The notes under the pieces: model-generated | Told to the model about the DNA's origin: nothing | The model's input: only the letters and a program-made list of their open reading frames with translations | Database searches by the model: none | NCBI GenBank assembly: GCA_021151535.1 | Contig: JAGKXC010000048.1 | Location: forward strand, 1-15,065 | From: Sphingobacteriia bacterium | Lineage (GTDB): Bacteria > Bacteroidota > Bacteroidia > NS11-12g > UBA955 | DNA length: 15,065 nucleotides | Direction: 5' to 3' | Translations under genes and position numbers: made by a program | Shown: piece after piece, positions 1 to 7,917 of the stretch | Layout: the number at the start of each line of letters is the position of its first letter | Numbering within the stretch: position 1 is the stretch's first letter

Positions 1-770
1 GTACCCATCATGAAGTCAACTCCTTGACCCATTTCGGTTTTCATCACAATTACAACGGGTTTACCTTTACCGGTAAGGGCTTGAGCTTGAGGCAACACGC
101 TGTGGATGCTATCCCAGTTATTACCGTCCATTTCCAATACTTCCCAACCGAAGGCTGCGAATTTGGAATTCCATTCTGTTAAACTCATTACATCGCCCGT
201 GCTACCATCAATTTGCTTTTGGTTAAAGTCAACGGCAACGATCATATTATCCATTTTTCTGTGGGCAGCGAACATCACTGCTTCCCAGATTTGTCCTTCT
301 TGGAGTTCTCCATCGCCCGTTAAAACATAAACGATGCTGTTATCACCATCCATTTTCTTTTGTTGGGCGATACCCACAGCCACGCTCAATCCTTGTCCCA
401 AAGAACCCGTTGCCACGCGAATACCGGGAAGATGTTCGTGGGTAGCTGGGTGACCTTGAAGGCGGGTATTTAGCTTACGGAAGGTAGCCAATTCAGGTAC
501 AGGAAAGTAGCCAGAACGGGCAAGAACGCTATAGTAAACTGGGGAAATATGACCATTAGAAAGCAAGAACACATCCTCACCGTTACCGCTCATATTGAAA
601 GGGGCTGGTTGGTGTTTCATGTATTTGAAAAACAATGCGGTAAGGTAATCTGCGCAGCCAAGTGAACCACCTGGATGTCCGCTAGAAACTGCGTGAACCA
701 TGCGAAGGATATCGCGACGAACCTGTTGCGCCATGGTTGGCAAATACGAAGGATGTGATGAATCAATCAT
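1..770 (-). CDS. tkt: Transketolase, N-terminal (TPP-binding) part, partial
   Basis: Transketolase moves two-carbon ketol units between sugar phosphates in the non-oxidative pentose phosphate pathway in the cytoplasm, using thiamine diphosphate and a divalent metal. The frame is open from an ATG at 770 to the window edge, giving 256 complete codons and no stop. Visible family motifs are GHPGGSLG (about residues 31-38), SNGH (71-74), TGSLGQGLS (121-129), and the diphosphate/metal motif GDGELQEGQ (152-160) followed by DFNQKQIDG with Asn183. The end reads KTEMGQGVDFM, as in the small N-terminal subunit of two-gene transketolases, which are common in Bacteroidota. The window stops too early to tell a split enzyme from a full-length one. 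A second in-frame ATG at residue 13 is possible; no clear ribosome binding site decides between them. The gene is divergent from bamD. Confidence 0.93.
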   Translation of the reverse strand, partial: MIDSSHPSYLPTMAQQVRRDILRMVHAVSSGHPGGSLGCADYLTALFFKYMKHQPAPFNMSGNGEDVFLLSNGHISPVYYSVLARSGYFPVPELATFRKLNTRLQGHPATHEHLPGIRVATGSLGQGLSVAVGIAQQKKMDGDNSIVYVLTGDGELQEGQIWEAVMFAAHRKMDNMIVAVDFNQKQIDGSTGDVMSLTEWNSKFAAFGWEVLEMDGNNWDSIHSVLPQAQALTGKGKPVVIVMKTEMGQGVDFMMG

Positions 771-953
771 AAAGGTTCAAAATTGCAGTAAATTTTCGGA
801 AGGGTATAAACAACTTTTCAAGAGGATAACCACATTTTGGGGAAACGTTAATCGAATAGAAAAGCAGGTTGGTAGGGATTCTGTAACAATTGGGTTGAAG
901 CCAAGATTTTACTAGAAAAATCGCTTAAAATTGCTTATATTTGCAAGTTCACC
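771..953. other. Divergent intergenic region, tkt / bamD
   Basis: This 183-base stretch separates the divergently transcribed transketolase and bamD genes and should hold promoters for both. On the plus strand a perfect TAnnTTTG box lies just before bamD. On the minus strand only an imperfect box (CAATTTTG, reading 785 to 778) was found near the transketolase start. No RNA gene or strong terminator hairpin was seen. Confidence 0.5.
936..943 (+). promoter_or_regulatory. Bacteroidota -7 box upstream of bamD
   Basis: TATATTTG matches the Bacteroidota sigma-ABfr -7 consensus TAnnTTTG at every defined base. It ends 10 bases before the bamD ATG, so transcription would start only a few bases before the start codon. 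No convincing -33 TTTG/TTG element is visible at the usual distance (the nearest candidate is a TTTT at 907-910), so the call rests on the -7 box and its position alone. It would drive the bamD-to-mazG gene run. Confidence 0.45.
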
Positions 954-1769
954 ATGAAGCATCTTTTCCGTTTCATCATCTTTTTATTGGCGGCCGGGGC
1001 GATTATGTCTTGTTCCGACTATAACAAGGTGTACAAATCCAAGGATATGGACCAGAAGTACAAACTGGCCATGGATTTGTTTGAAAAGAAGAAATGGGCA
1101 AAGTCTTTGGCATTGTTAGAGCAATTGAAAGATGGTTATAAAAACCAGCTCGACAGTTTAGAGATTGTTTACTTTAAAATTGGTTATGCGAATTACAATT
1201 TGAAGAGTTACGATTATGCCAGTATGTATTTCAAGGATTTTACGGACAATTTTGGGGCGAGCGATAAGGCGGAGGAAGCGGCTTACATGGCGTTGTATTG
1301 CGATGTCATGTTTGTGGCGGATGCGGATTTAGATCAATCGCAAACCAAAGACATCATCAATGCATTGCAAACTTTCATCAACTTCTACCCTAATTCTAAG
1401 TACGTAGAGAATTGCAACAAGCATATTGATGATTTGCGTGGCAAGTTGCATGCGAAGGCGTATCAGCAGGTGATGCAATATTACGGCATGGGCGAATTCA
1501 AGTCTGCCAGTGCCAATGCGAAGATTGTTTCTAAGCAATATCCAGATCATCCCCAAAAGGAGGAATTGGATTTCATTGCGGCGGATGCACAGTTCCGTTA
1601 TGCCATGAACAGTGTAGAATCAAAAAGAATTGAACGTTTGGAATCTGCTTTGGCCAACATCCAAGACTACTTGGATGCCAATGGCAAAGTAGGCGAACAT
1701 TATAAAGAAATCTTGGAAATCAAATCCAAATCAGAAAAAGAAATTAAAAAACTCAAAGATATATTATGA
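954..1769 (+). CDS. bamD: Outer membrane assembly lipoprotein BamD
   Basis: BamD is the periplasm-facing lipoprotein of the BAM complex, which with BamA folds beta-barrel proteins into the outer membrane. The 271-residue product starts with a lipoprotein signal (hydrophobic core about residues 7-18) ending in the lipobox-like IMSC, with the lipidated cysteine at residue 20. The mature part is alpha-helical with TPR-like repeats: YKLAMDLFEKKKWAKSLALL, then YFKIGYANYNLKSYDYASMY, then a segment with FINFYPNSKY, and later AYQQVMQYYGMGEFKSASAN. It ends in a lysine/glutamate-rich helix. Length and repeat layout fit Bacteroidota BamD. The stop overlaps the rpoZ start by four bases (ATGA). Gene order bamD-rpoZ-coaBC is a familiar Bacteroidota arrangement and supports the call. 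Confidence 0.9.
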   Translation: MKHLFRFIIFLLAAGAIMSCSDYNKVYKSKDMDQKYKLAMDLFEKKKWAKSLALLEQLKDGYKNQLDSLEIVYFKIGYANYNLKSYDYASMYFKDFTDNFGASDKAEEAAYMALYCDVMFVADADLDQSQTKDIINALQTFINFYPNSKYVENCNKHIDDLRGKLHAKAYQQVMQYYGMGEFKSASANAKIVSKQYPDHPQKEELDFIAADAQFRYAMNSVESKRIERLESALANIQDYLDANGKVGEHYKEILEIKSKSEKEIKKLKDIL

Positions 1770-2092
1770 GCAGCTCTATCAGTCGTAACGCAGAAACCAG
1801 AGATCTACGTTTGTTGGAAAATGAAACCCACAACATTTACTTGAGTACGATCATCATCTCTAAGCGTGCAAACCAAATTGCTGAAAAACAAAAGGAAGAA
1901 CTTCGCAATCGCCTTGAGCCATTCGTGAACGATTCTGACAATCTTGAAGAGATTCAAGAAAACAGAGAGCAGATCGAAATCTCTATGATGTATGAGCGCA
2001 TGCCAAAGCCAACTTTGCAAGCGGTTCAAGAATTCATAGATACCAAAACCTACTGGAGGGTGCCTGATGCTCCAGACGCCATTAACGGGTAA
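1766..2092 (+). CDS. rpoZ: DNA-directed RNA polymerase subunit omega
   Basis: Omega is the small subunit that binds beta-prime and helps assemble and stabilise RNA polymerase. The 108-residue product fits the divergent omega of Bacteroidota: it begins MSSSISRN and has an N-terminal helical core with YLSTIIISKRANQIA (residues 25-39), the counterpart of the conserved Arg/Ala-rich omega helix in other phyla. A Glu-rich middle follows, then the C-terminal YERMPKPTLQAVQEF segment. Sequence similarity to the E. coli protein is low, so the assignment leans on the lineage pattern and on the position between bamD and coaBC. The ATG lies inside the bamD stop (ATGA overlap), and the last 26 bases overlap the start of coaBC. 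Confidence 0.82.
   Translation: MSSSISRNAETRDLRLLENETHNIYLSTIIISKRANQIAEKQKEELRNRLEPFVNDSDNLEEIQENREQIEISMMYERMPKPTLQAVQEFIDTKTYWRVPDAPDAING
2055..2060 (+). promoter_or_regulatory. Strong Shine-Dalgarno for coaBC inside rpoZ
   Basis: GGAGGG sits six bases before the coaBC ATG at 2067, an almost ideal Shine-Dalgarno placement. Most genes in this window lack such a site, as is usual in Bacteroidota. It supports the 2067 start even though that start lies within the rpoZ coding region. Confidence 0.6.
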
Positions 2093-3329
2093 AAAAATCC
2101 TATTGGGGATTACAGGCGGCATTGCAGCCTATAAGACGCCCAATTTGGTGAGACTGCTGAAGAAGGCAGGAGCCGACGTACAGGTAGTATGTACGCCATC
2201 GGCGTTGGATTTAGTTGCCAAAAATTCTTTGGCAGTTGTTTCTGAGAGGCCCGTATTGGTTGATTTTTTTGATGCCAGCGGGAAATGGAATGAACATGTT
2301 CAGTGGGGATTATGGGCCGATTTGATTTTATTGGCTCCCCTAACCGCCAACAGTTTGGCGAAGCTAGCATACGGAATTTGCGATAATTTTTTAATGGCCA
2401 CTGTGTTGAGTGCGCGTTGTGAGGTTTGGTTAGCGCCGGCCATGGATTTGGATATGTTTACGCATCCTACCACGTTGTTAAACCTGAAGAGGGTTGCGGA
2501 TTTGGGCTACCAAATTATCGAGCCCGAAACGGGCTCGTTGGCTTCTGGGCTGTCGGGAAAAGGCAGGTTGCCAGAACCTGAAACATTGGCTCAGATTGTA
2601 GAAACCGTTTTTCAAAGCCCAACGCCAGAAGCCCCGCAACCCCAAGGGGAAGTGGAGGCGGTAACCCCTGAAACTTCATTTTATCGCGGTAAACACGTTT
2701 TGGTTACCGCCGGCGCCACAAAAGAAGCCATCGACCCTGTCAGATTCATCAGCAACCACAGTAGTGGAAAAATGGGAATCGCCATTGCCGAAGCTTTGGT
2801 GCAAGCCGGGGCCATTGTTCATTTGGTGTACGGAAACGTTACTACTCCCCTGCCCGATTATTGTTATTTGTACCCCGTAGAATCGGCTCTTGACATGCTC
2901 AATCAATGCCTAAAACTATTTCCTAACATGGATGCAGCATGGATGGTTGCCGCTGTAGCAGATTATCGGGTAGAAAATATCGCCAGAGAGAAAATTAAAA
3001 AATCAGAAGATCACCTCACTTTGCATTTGGTTAAAAACCCGGATATACTAAAAACCTTAGGTGAATTAAAAACGCCCAATCAAAAAATCATGGGGTTTGC
3101 ATTGGAAACTGAGAATGAAGAATTTCATGCTTTAGAAAAATTACAAAAGAAAAATGCTGATGCCATCGTTTTAAATTCACTAAAAAATGAAAATGTGGGC
3201 TTTGGCAAAAACACCAATGAAGTTACTGTGTTCTTGCACAACGGAGATAAACTTCCCTTGCCAGCAAATTCCAAAACCCATATCGCTCAAGAATTATTAA
3301 GCCTTACCTCTCAATGTTTTCAAGTATAA
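2067..3329 (+). CDS. coaBC: Bifunctional phosphopantothenoylcysteine synthetase/decarboxylase
   Basis: CoaBC carries out two steps of coenzyme A synthesis: CoaB joins phosphopantothenate and cysteine using CTP, and CoaC (an FMN enzyme) decarboxylates the product to phosphopantetheine. The 420-residue protein shows the CoaC domain first, with GGIAAYK (17-23), the probable catalytic His77 in EHVQW, APAMDLDM (123-130) and SGLSGKGRLPEP (160-171). A Pro/Glu-rich linker follows (about 185-205). The CoaB domain then shows LVTAGATKEAIDPVRF, SNHSSGKMG, AAVADYRV, EKIKKS and KNPDIL. The substrate-loop Cys and the Asn of the PAMN motif seen in E. coli are absent (Gly/Ser and Asp here). The gene starts 26 bases inside rpoZ behind a strong Shine-Dalgarno, which implies coupled translation. 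Confidence 0.95.
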   Translation: MLQTPLTGKKILLGITGGIAAYKTPNLVRLLKKAGADVQVVCTPSALDLVAKNSLAVVSERPVLVDFFDASGKWNEHVQWGLWADLILLAPLTANSLAKLAYGICDNFLMATVLSARCEVWLAPAMDLDMFTHPTTLLNLKRVADLGYQIIEPETGSLASGLSGKGRLPEPETLAQIVETVFQSPTPEAPQPQGEVEAVTPETSFYRGKHVLVTAGATKEAIDPVRFISNHSSGKMGIAIAEALVQAGAIVHLVYGNVTTPLPDYCYLYPVESALDMLNQCLKLFPNMDAAWMVAAVADYRVENIAREKIKKSEDHLTLHLVKNPDILKTLGELKTPNQKIMGFALETENEEFHALEKLQKKNADAIVLNSLKNENVGFGKNTNEVTVFLHNGDKLPLPANSKTHIAQELLSLTSQCFQV

Positions 3330-3352
3330 ATCATACAAATAAGAATTTTAAT

Positions 3353-4300
3353 ATGAGCAGAATCAACACTGCCGTTATTCCGCATAATCACGTTAACACT
3401 AGCTATCGCTGGATTCTTAGCTTCCTGTTTATTTTGGCAAGCTTGGTTACACCATTGAATGCGCAAGAAATTAAATCAACCGTTCAAGTTATCCCAAATC
3501 CGCAGTTAAACCTCACCAACAAGCAGGTTCTCACAACCTTACAGCAATCGGCTCAACAGTTTATCAATACCAGGAAATGGACGGAAGAAACACCATCGCA
3601 AACTGAAAAAATTGAAATGTCGTTGTTCTTCGAAATTACCGCCATGGAAAACAGTGATTTCGCAGCAAAATTACAAGTTCAGGTTATTCGTCCCGTTTAT
3701 GGTAGTACCTATAAAACCACAATTTTAAACTTTAACGACGAAGACGTTTCCTTTGCCTACCGCGAATTTGAAAGTTTGGATTATCAAGACAATATGAACA
3801 TGAACGATTTCACTACCCTTTTGGCGTTTTATGTAAACATCGCATTGGGTATGGATTTCGACAGTTACGGATTAATGTCTGGCAACCCCTACTTCGGCAA
3901 AGCCATGAACATCGTAAATATGATGGCTACCAAATCAGGTTGGAAGCAGGGCGATGGAAAAGGAAACAGAAACCGCTTTTATTTGGCAGAAAACCTCAAC
4001 AATCCTAGGTTCAAAGATCTAAGGAATCTCACTTACGTATATCATCGCAATGGGATGGATCAGTTTTCCGACAATCCTGATCAGGCCAGAAAAGAAATCA
4101 CCGACGCATTAAAAAAACTCAGCGAACAAGCTACTTTGTTGCAGAATAGTTTATTACAAAAAACCTTCTTTGTAACCAAATGGCCAGAATTGGTTGAAAT
4201 TTACAAAGGCGCAACAGCCCCTGAAAAGGCCAATATTGTGAAGTTATTGCAAACCATGGATCCGCCAAATTCGGCGCGATACGAAAAAATCAAAGCCTAA
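3353..4300 (+). CDS. DUF4835 family exported protein (PorD-like in some annotations)
   Basis: This is a periplasmic or outer-membrane-associated protein of the DUF4835 family, commonly found right after coaBC in Bacteroidota. Some annotation pipelines label the family as the T9SS protein PorD; its molecular role is not clear from sequence. With the ATG at 3353 it has 315 residues. A signal peptide with core WILSFLFILASLV (20-32) is probably cut after LNA at residue 37, leaving a mature Gln. Family-like segments are the FYVNIALGMDFDSYG stretch and the run NRFYLAENLNNPRF followed by YVYHRNGMD. An upstream in-frame ATG at 3314 would overlap coaBC and add 13 residues; 3353 was chosen because it gives a shorter signal-peptide n-region. 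The stop shares one base with the aroB start. Confidence 0.8.
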   Translation: MSRINTAVIPHNHVNTSYRWILSFLFILASLVTPLNAQEIKSTVQVIPNPQLNLTNKQVLTTLQQSAQQFINTRKWTEETPSQTEKIEMSLFFEITAMENSDFAAKLQVQVIRPVYGSTYKTTILNFNDEDVSFAYREFESLDYQDNMNMNDFTTLLAFYVNIALGMDFDSYGLMSGNPYFGKAMNIVNMMATKSGWKQGDGKGNRNRFYLAENLNNPRFKDLRNLTYVYHRNGMDQFSDNPDQARKEITDALKKLSEQATLLQNSLLQKTFFVTKWPELVEIYKGATAPEKANIVKLLQTMDPPNSARYEKIKA

Positions 4301-5451
4301 TGAGTACATCACAAGACGAATTCAGTGTAAGAGGCAGTTTTCGCTTGGTTGACGATTTGGCTGCGGAAATTTCCGAAGAACTCACTACCGAATTTAGCAA
4401 TGTGGTGGTAATCCATCCACAGCAGCCTTTATTACAAGAAGCAGTTAGCAACGTAATCGATACATTATCAAATTATTACAAGGTATCTGTAATGGAAATT
4501 CCTGATGGTGAATCGGGTAAATCCCTCAGCATCTGTGAAAAAATTTGGCAACATTTGGAAGATCATCAATCCAATCGCCGAACATTATTGATAGGAATCG
4601 GTGGAGGTGCCGTATTGGATGTTGCAGGATTTGCTGCATCTACTTTTATGCGTGGCATTGCATTTTGGAGCATTCCCACAACACTTTTATCGATGGTTGA
4701 TGCCGGAATTGGCGGAAAAACAGCCATTAATTTTAGCGGATTCAAAAATCACGTGGGCACATTCACCCACCCCAGCAAAATCTGGATTTGTCCGCAAATA
4801 CTCAGCCATTTACCTGAAACAGAAATGTTAAATGGTTGGGCAGAATGCGTAAAACACGGATTATTAGAGGGCGATGAATTGTGGGAGAAATGCAAAAATC
4901 AAATTCCTCCTGTTCAACCCCACACCCTCATTTCATTTTGGAAACCGTTTATTGAGCAGCAAGCCATGTTTAAAGCCAACATCGTGGAACAAGATTTCAA
5001 AGAAAATGGCTTAAGAGAAACCCTAAATGCCGGTCATACAGTTGCTCATGCGTTAGAAAGCTATTATACCAAACACAATTTGCCAATTGCACATGGAACC
5101 GCTGTAGCCTGGGGTTTATTAATAGAATCAGAAGCCGCACCTTGGCATTCAACACAATCAAAAAGTTCCGCAGAAAGCAGATCCATAACCAGTAAAAATG
5201 GGCATTCAGAAGATTGGATTCAAACTTTACAGTATCTGGTTACCACCCAATATCCTAGTCTTCAAATAGCCAAACATCATTCAATAGAATTGGCCATTGA
5301 AGAAATATTGGAATACGCCAACAGCGATAAAAAAAACCACCACGGTAAAATAGTTGGCAGTGTTTTGGAATCGCCAGGAAACTGCAAAATCCAAACGCCT
5401 TTAAACAAATCCACCTTAAAGTCATTGCTTAGCAAGTACTTGCAAGCCTAA
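4300..5451 (+). CDS. aroB: 3-dehydroquinate synthase
   Basis: AroB turns DAHP into 3-dehydroquinate, the second shikimate-pathway step, in the cytoplasm using NAD and a divalent metal. The 383-residue product has the classic motifs: DGESGK (69-74), GIGGGAVLDVAGFAASTFMR (99-118), IPTTLLSMVDAGIGGKTAIN (125-144), and K149-N150 followed by G153. The likely metal ligands by comparison with the E. coli enzyme are Glu182 (in WAECVKHG), His246 (in AGHTVAHALE) and His265 (in AHG). A Ser-rich stretch at about 285-305 is an ordinary-looking variable loop. The ATG shares its A with the last base of the preceding TAA. It is followed in the same frame, 12 bases later, by aroA. Confidence 0.95.
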   Translation: MSTSQDEFSVRGSFRLVDDLAAEISEELTTEFSNVVVIHPQQPLLQEAVSNVIDTLSNYYKVSVMEIPDGESGKSLSICEKIWQHLEDHQSNRRTLLIGIGGGAVLDVAGFAASTFMRGIAFWSIPTTLLSMVDAGIGGKTAINFSGFKNHVGTFTHPSKIWICPQILSHLPETEMLNGWAECVKHGLLEGDELWEKCKNQIPPVQPHTLISFWKPFIEQQAMFKANIVEQDFKENGLRETLNAGHTVAHALESYYTKHNLPIAHGTAVAWGLLIESEAAPWHSTQSKSSAESRSITSKNGHSEDWIQTLQYLVTTQYPSLQIAKHHSIELAIEEILEYANSDKKNHHGKIVGSVLESPGNCKIQTPLNKSTLKSLLSKYLQA

Positions 5452-5463
5452 CAGCATCCAATC

Positions 5464-6816
5464 TTGGCGGGCATCATTCGATATCAACCCATTACAAACA
5501 AATCCGATAGGGAAACCATACCCCATGTATCTGCTTGCATATCTGTACCCGTTTCCAAGAGTATATTAATCCGACAAATGGCGATTTACGCCATGCAAAT
5601 TCTTACAGAAAATGCATCGCAACAAATCTCTATTCCAGCGAAAAACCGTTTATCGCAGTTTATTCAACAGTTCCCCGAGGAATCCAGCTTGCAATGGCCC
5701 CGCGATTGCAAGGTGATGTGGCAAGCCATCACACAATGGCTCACCGCATTAGCTTTACCCGATCATACTGAGCAAATTACCATCGATTTTCAAGACGCTG
5801 GTACACCTGCTCGGTTATTCACTGCAATGGCGGCCACCACCAACCTACCTATTACCATTACAGGAAATGCAAGTTTGCAATCCCGTAGCATGCAGCCACT
5901 GGTAACAGCCCTTCGTGATGCCGGCGCAAAGATTTCCTACTTGGAAAAGGAAGGTTTCCTCCCTATTTCCATCCAACAACCCATTCAAAAACTCCCTGCG
6001 CAGTTGCTTATCGACCAATCATTTAGCAGTCAATATTTATCTGCGCTTTCCATCATAGCCGCATTCCATCCAACCCCTTGCAACATCATCCCCACTGGCG
6101 AACCACATTCCTTACAATATTGGCACCTCACCCAAAAAATGCTAAAATTGACAAGAATATCCGCCGCCACCCCAGTCACGCTGAATTCTATTCCGGGCGA
6201 TTGGAGTGCTGCTTCCTTCTACTACGGACTCTGTGCCTCCATCCCAAACAGCCAATTGTCCATTTCTCCCCTATCCTTTCAACAACTTCAAAGCGATGAA
6301 TCTGCCGCTGATTTCTTCCGTCTTTTCAACGTAGAAACCATCACACAATCGCCAAATACAATACTGTTAAATCATACAACTGCCGCTCGTCCCAATACTT
6401 CATCGGCCATTATTTCTTTTAACATGGAAAACAATCCCGACATGGTGCCTGTGTTGGTGATTACCGCCTTGTTACAAGAAAAATCGATCATTCTTCAAAA
6501 CATTAACAATTTACAATTTAAAGAAAGCAACCGACTTGAAGCCTTGATGCAAGTTAGTCAAATCCTTGGCGCAAGCTTACTACCTTGGCAAAAAACGCAA
6601 GCGGATGAATATCTTTTGCAAATTCCGCCAAACGGAATACAATGGCCCAATTCCATTTCCCTCGATACCCGAAACGATCATCGATTGGCCATGGCATACA
6701 GCTTATTGGCTACCAAAATTGCATCAGTAGAACTCAGCGATATCCATTGCGTAGAAAAATCCTTTCCAAACTATTGGGAACAGCTGCGAATGTGTAACTT
6801 TGAAATTACGGTATGA
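5464..6816 (+). CDS. aroA: 3-phosphoshikimate 1-carboxyvinyltransferase (EPSP synthase)
   Basis: AroA transfers the enolpyruvyl group of PEP to shikimate-3-phosphate, the sixth shikimate step. The 450-residue product is divergent but keeps the key residues (E. coli counterparts by motif alignment): Lys32-Ser33 and Arg37 in VPVSKSILIR, Gly113-Thr114 and Arg117 in DAGTPARL, Arg141 in SLQSRSMQPL, Gln190 in SSQYL, the catalytic-type Asp326 in NPDMVP, Lys353-Glu354 and Arg357 in FKESNR, and Arg407 in NDHRLAM. GDWSAASFYY (245-254) is also typical. No ATG occurs before the essential SKS motif, so the TTG at 5464 is the likely start, without an evident Shine-Dalgarno. An ATC or ATT a few codons later cannot be excluded. 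The stop overlaps the aroC start (ATGA). Confidence 0.9.
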   Translation: MAGIIRYQPITNKSDRETIPHVSACISVPVSKSILIRQMAIYAMQILTENASQQISIPAKNRLSQFIQQFPEESSLQWPRDCKVMWQAITQWLTALALPDHTEQITIDFQDAGTPARLFTAMAATTNLPITITGNASLQSRSMQPLVTALRDAGAKISYLEKEGFLPISIQQPIQKLPAQLLIDQSFSSQYLSALSIIAAFHPTPCNIIPTGEPHSLQYWHLTQKMLKLTRISAATPVTLNSIPGDWSAASFYYGLCASIPNSQLSISPLSFQQLQSDESAADFFRLFNVETITQSPNTILLNHTTAARPNTSSAIISFNMENNPDMVPVLVITALLQEKSIILQNINNLQFKESNRLEALMQVSQILGASLLPWQKTQADEYLLQIPPNGIQWPNSISLDTRNDHRLAMAYSLLATKIASVELSDIHCVEKSFPNYWEQLRMCNFEITV

Positions 6817-7907
6817 GCAGAAATAGCATTGGCAAAAACCTAGTAATTACAAGCTTTGGCGAAAGCCATGGTTCATTTATTGGAGCCGTTGTTGATGGTT
6901 TTCCAGCCAATTTCACTGTCAATCTTTCAGCCATTCAACAACAATTGAATCGCCGTAAACCCGGACAGTCTGCCCTCACAACCCAAAGAGCAGAAGACGA
7001 TCAAATCCAATGCATTTCAGGAATCTTTGAAGGCAAATCATTGGGCAGTCCCATCACCTTCCTGATCGCCAACAAAGACCAAAAACCTGAGGATTACCAG
7101 CAACTAAAAGACCAATTTCGCCCTGGGCATGCCGATTTACTGTATCAACAAAAGTACGGACATCGTGACCACCGCGGCGGCGGTAGAAGTAGTGCCAGAA
7201 TTACGGCAGGTTGGGTTGCCGCCGGCGCACTTGCGCAGCAATGGCTTCAGGAAAACCACAACATTCAAATCACTGCTTGGGTTAACCAAATACATCATAT
7301 TCAAGCAGAAACCCGCATAACCCAAGCAACCGAAATCCCCAGCCTGCAAGCCATTGATGCTTCGCCCGTTCGATGCCCAGATCCCATTGCCGCCAAGCAA
7401 ATGGAAACTGCCATCCAACAAGCCAAAACCGATGGAAACAGCCTTGGTGGAATTATTCAATGTTATATCACCGGTGTTCCTATGGGCGTTGGCGAACCTG
7501 TATTTGGTAAACTTCAGGCACAATTGGCCTTGTATTTAACCAACATCAACGCGGTAAAAGGCATTTCTTTTGGCGAAGGATTTCAATCGGCTCACATGAA
7601 AGGCAGCGAACATAACGATGCTTGGATTGCCCGTTCCCAAGCCAATCATACTACCCAATTTGGTACAAAAACAAACCATGCCGGTGGAATTGTTGGGGGG
7701 ATTGCCACGGGAGAACCCATCTGGTTTCAACTTGCATTTAAGCCTACTTCCTCTATCGCCCTGCCCCAAAATACCGTTAATAGCGCAGGAGAAACAGTGG
7801 AATTGGAAACAACCGGCAGGCATGATCCTTGTGTGCTGCCCCGCGCCGTTCCAATCGTAGAATCCATGTCGGCATTGGCTTTGATGGATTTGATCTTGGA
7901 AAAATAA
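6813..7907 (+). CDS. aroC: Chorismate synthase
   Basis: AroC removes phosphate from EPSP to give chorismate, the branch point for aromatic amino acids, folate and quinones; it needs reduced FMN. The 364-residue length is normal. Motifs seen are FGESHG with His19 (15-20), RRKPGQS (47-53), SGIFEGKSLGSPI, FRPGHADLLY with the second catalytic-type His106, KYGHRDHRGGGRSSAR, GTKTNHAGGIVGGIATGEP, and the C-terminal TGRHDPCVLPRAVPIVE with Arg336 and Asp338. Where most homologues read SARET, this one reads SARIT. The ATG overlaps the aroA stop by four bases, which points to coupled translation. aroB, aroA and aroC form an uninterrupted shikimate sub-operon. Confidence 0.96.
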   Translation: MSRNSIGKNLVITSFGESHGSFIGAVVDGFPANFTVNLSAIQQQLNRRKPGQSALTTQRAEDDQIQCISGIFEGKSLGSPITFLIANKDQKPEDYQQLKDQFRPGHADLLYQQKYGHRDHRGGGRSSARITAGWVAAGALAQQWLQENHNIQITAWVNQIHHIQAETRITQATEIPSLQAIDASPVRCPDPIAAKQMETAIQQAKTDGNSLGGIIQCYITGVPMGVGEPVFGKLQAQLALYLTNINAVKGISFGEGFQSAHMKGSEHNDAWIARSQANHTTQFGTKTNHAGGIVGGIATGEPIWFQLAFKPTSSIALPQNTVNSAGETVELETTGRHDPCVLPRAVPIVESMSALALMDLILEK

Positions 7908-7917
7908 CAGATTTTTT

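Noticed and set aside
700..915. Plus-strand open frame of 71 codons
   Set aside because: Its start lies antisense to the transketolase gene and the rest runs through the intergenic region; the product has no recognisable motif.
1805..2370. Minus-strand open frames antisense to rpoZ and coaBC
   Set aside because: Both lie opposite strongly supported genes and their translations show no domain.
5251..5300. Possible insertion or second domain in the late part of AroB
   Set aside because: The Ser-rich stretch before it and the Gln/His-rich segment fall in a normally variable region; total length is only slightly above usual.
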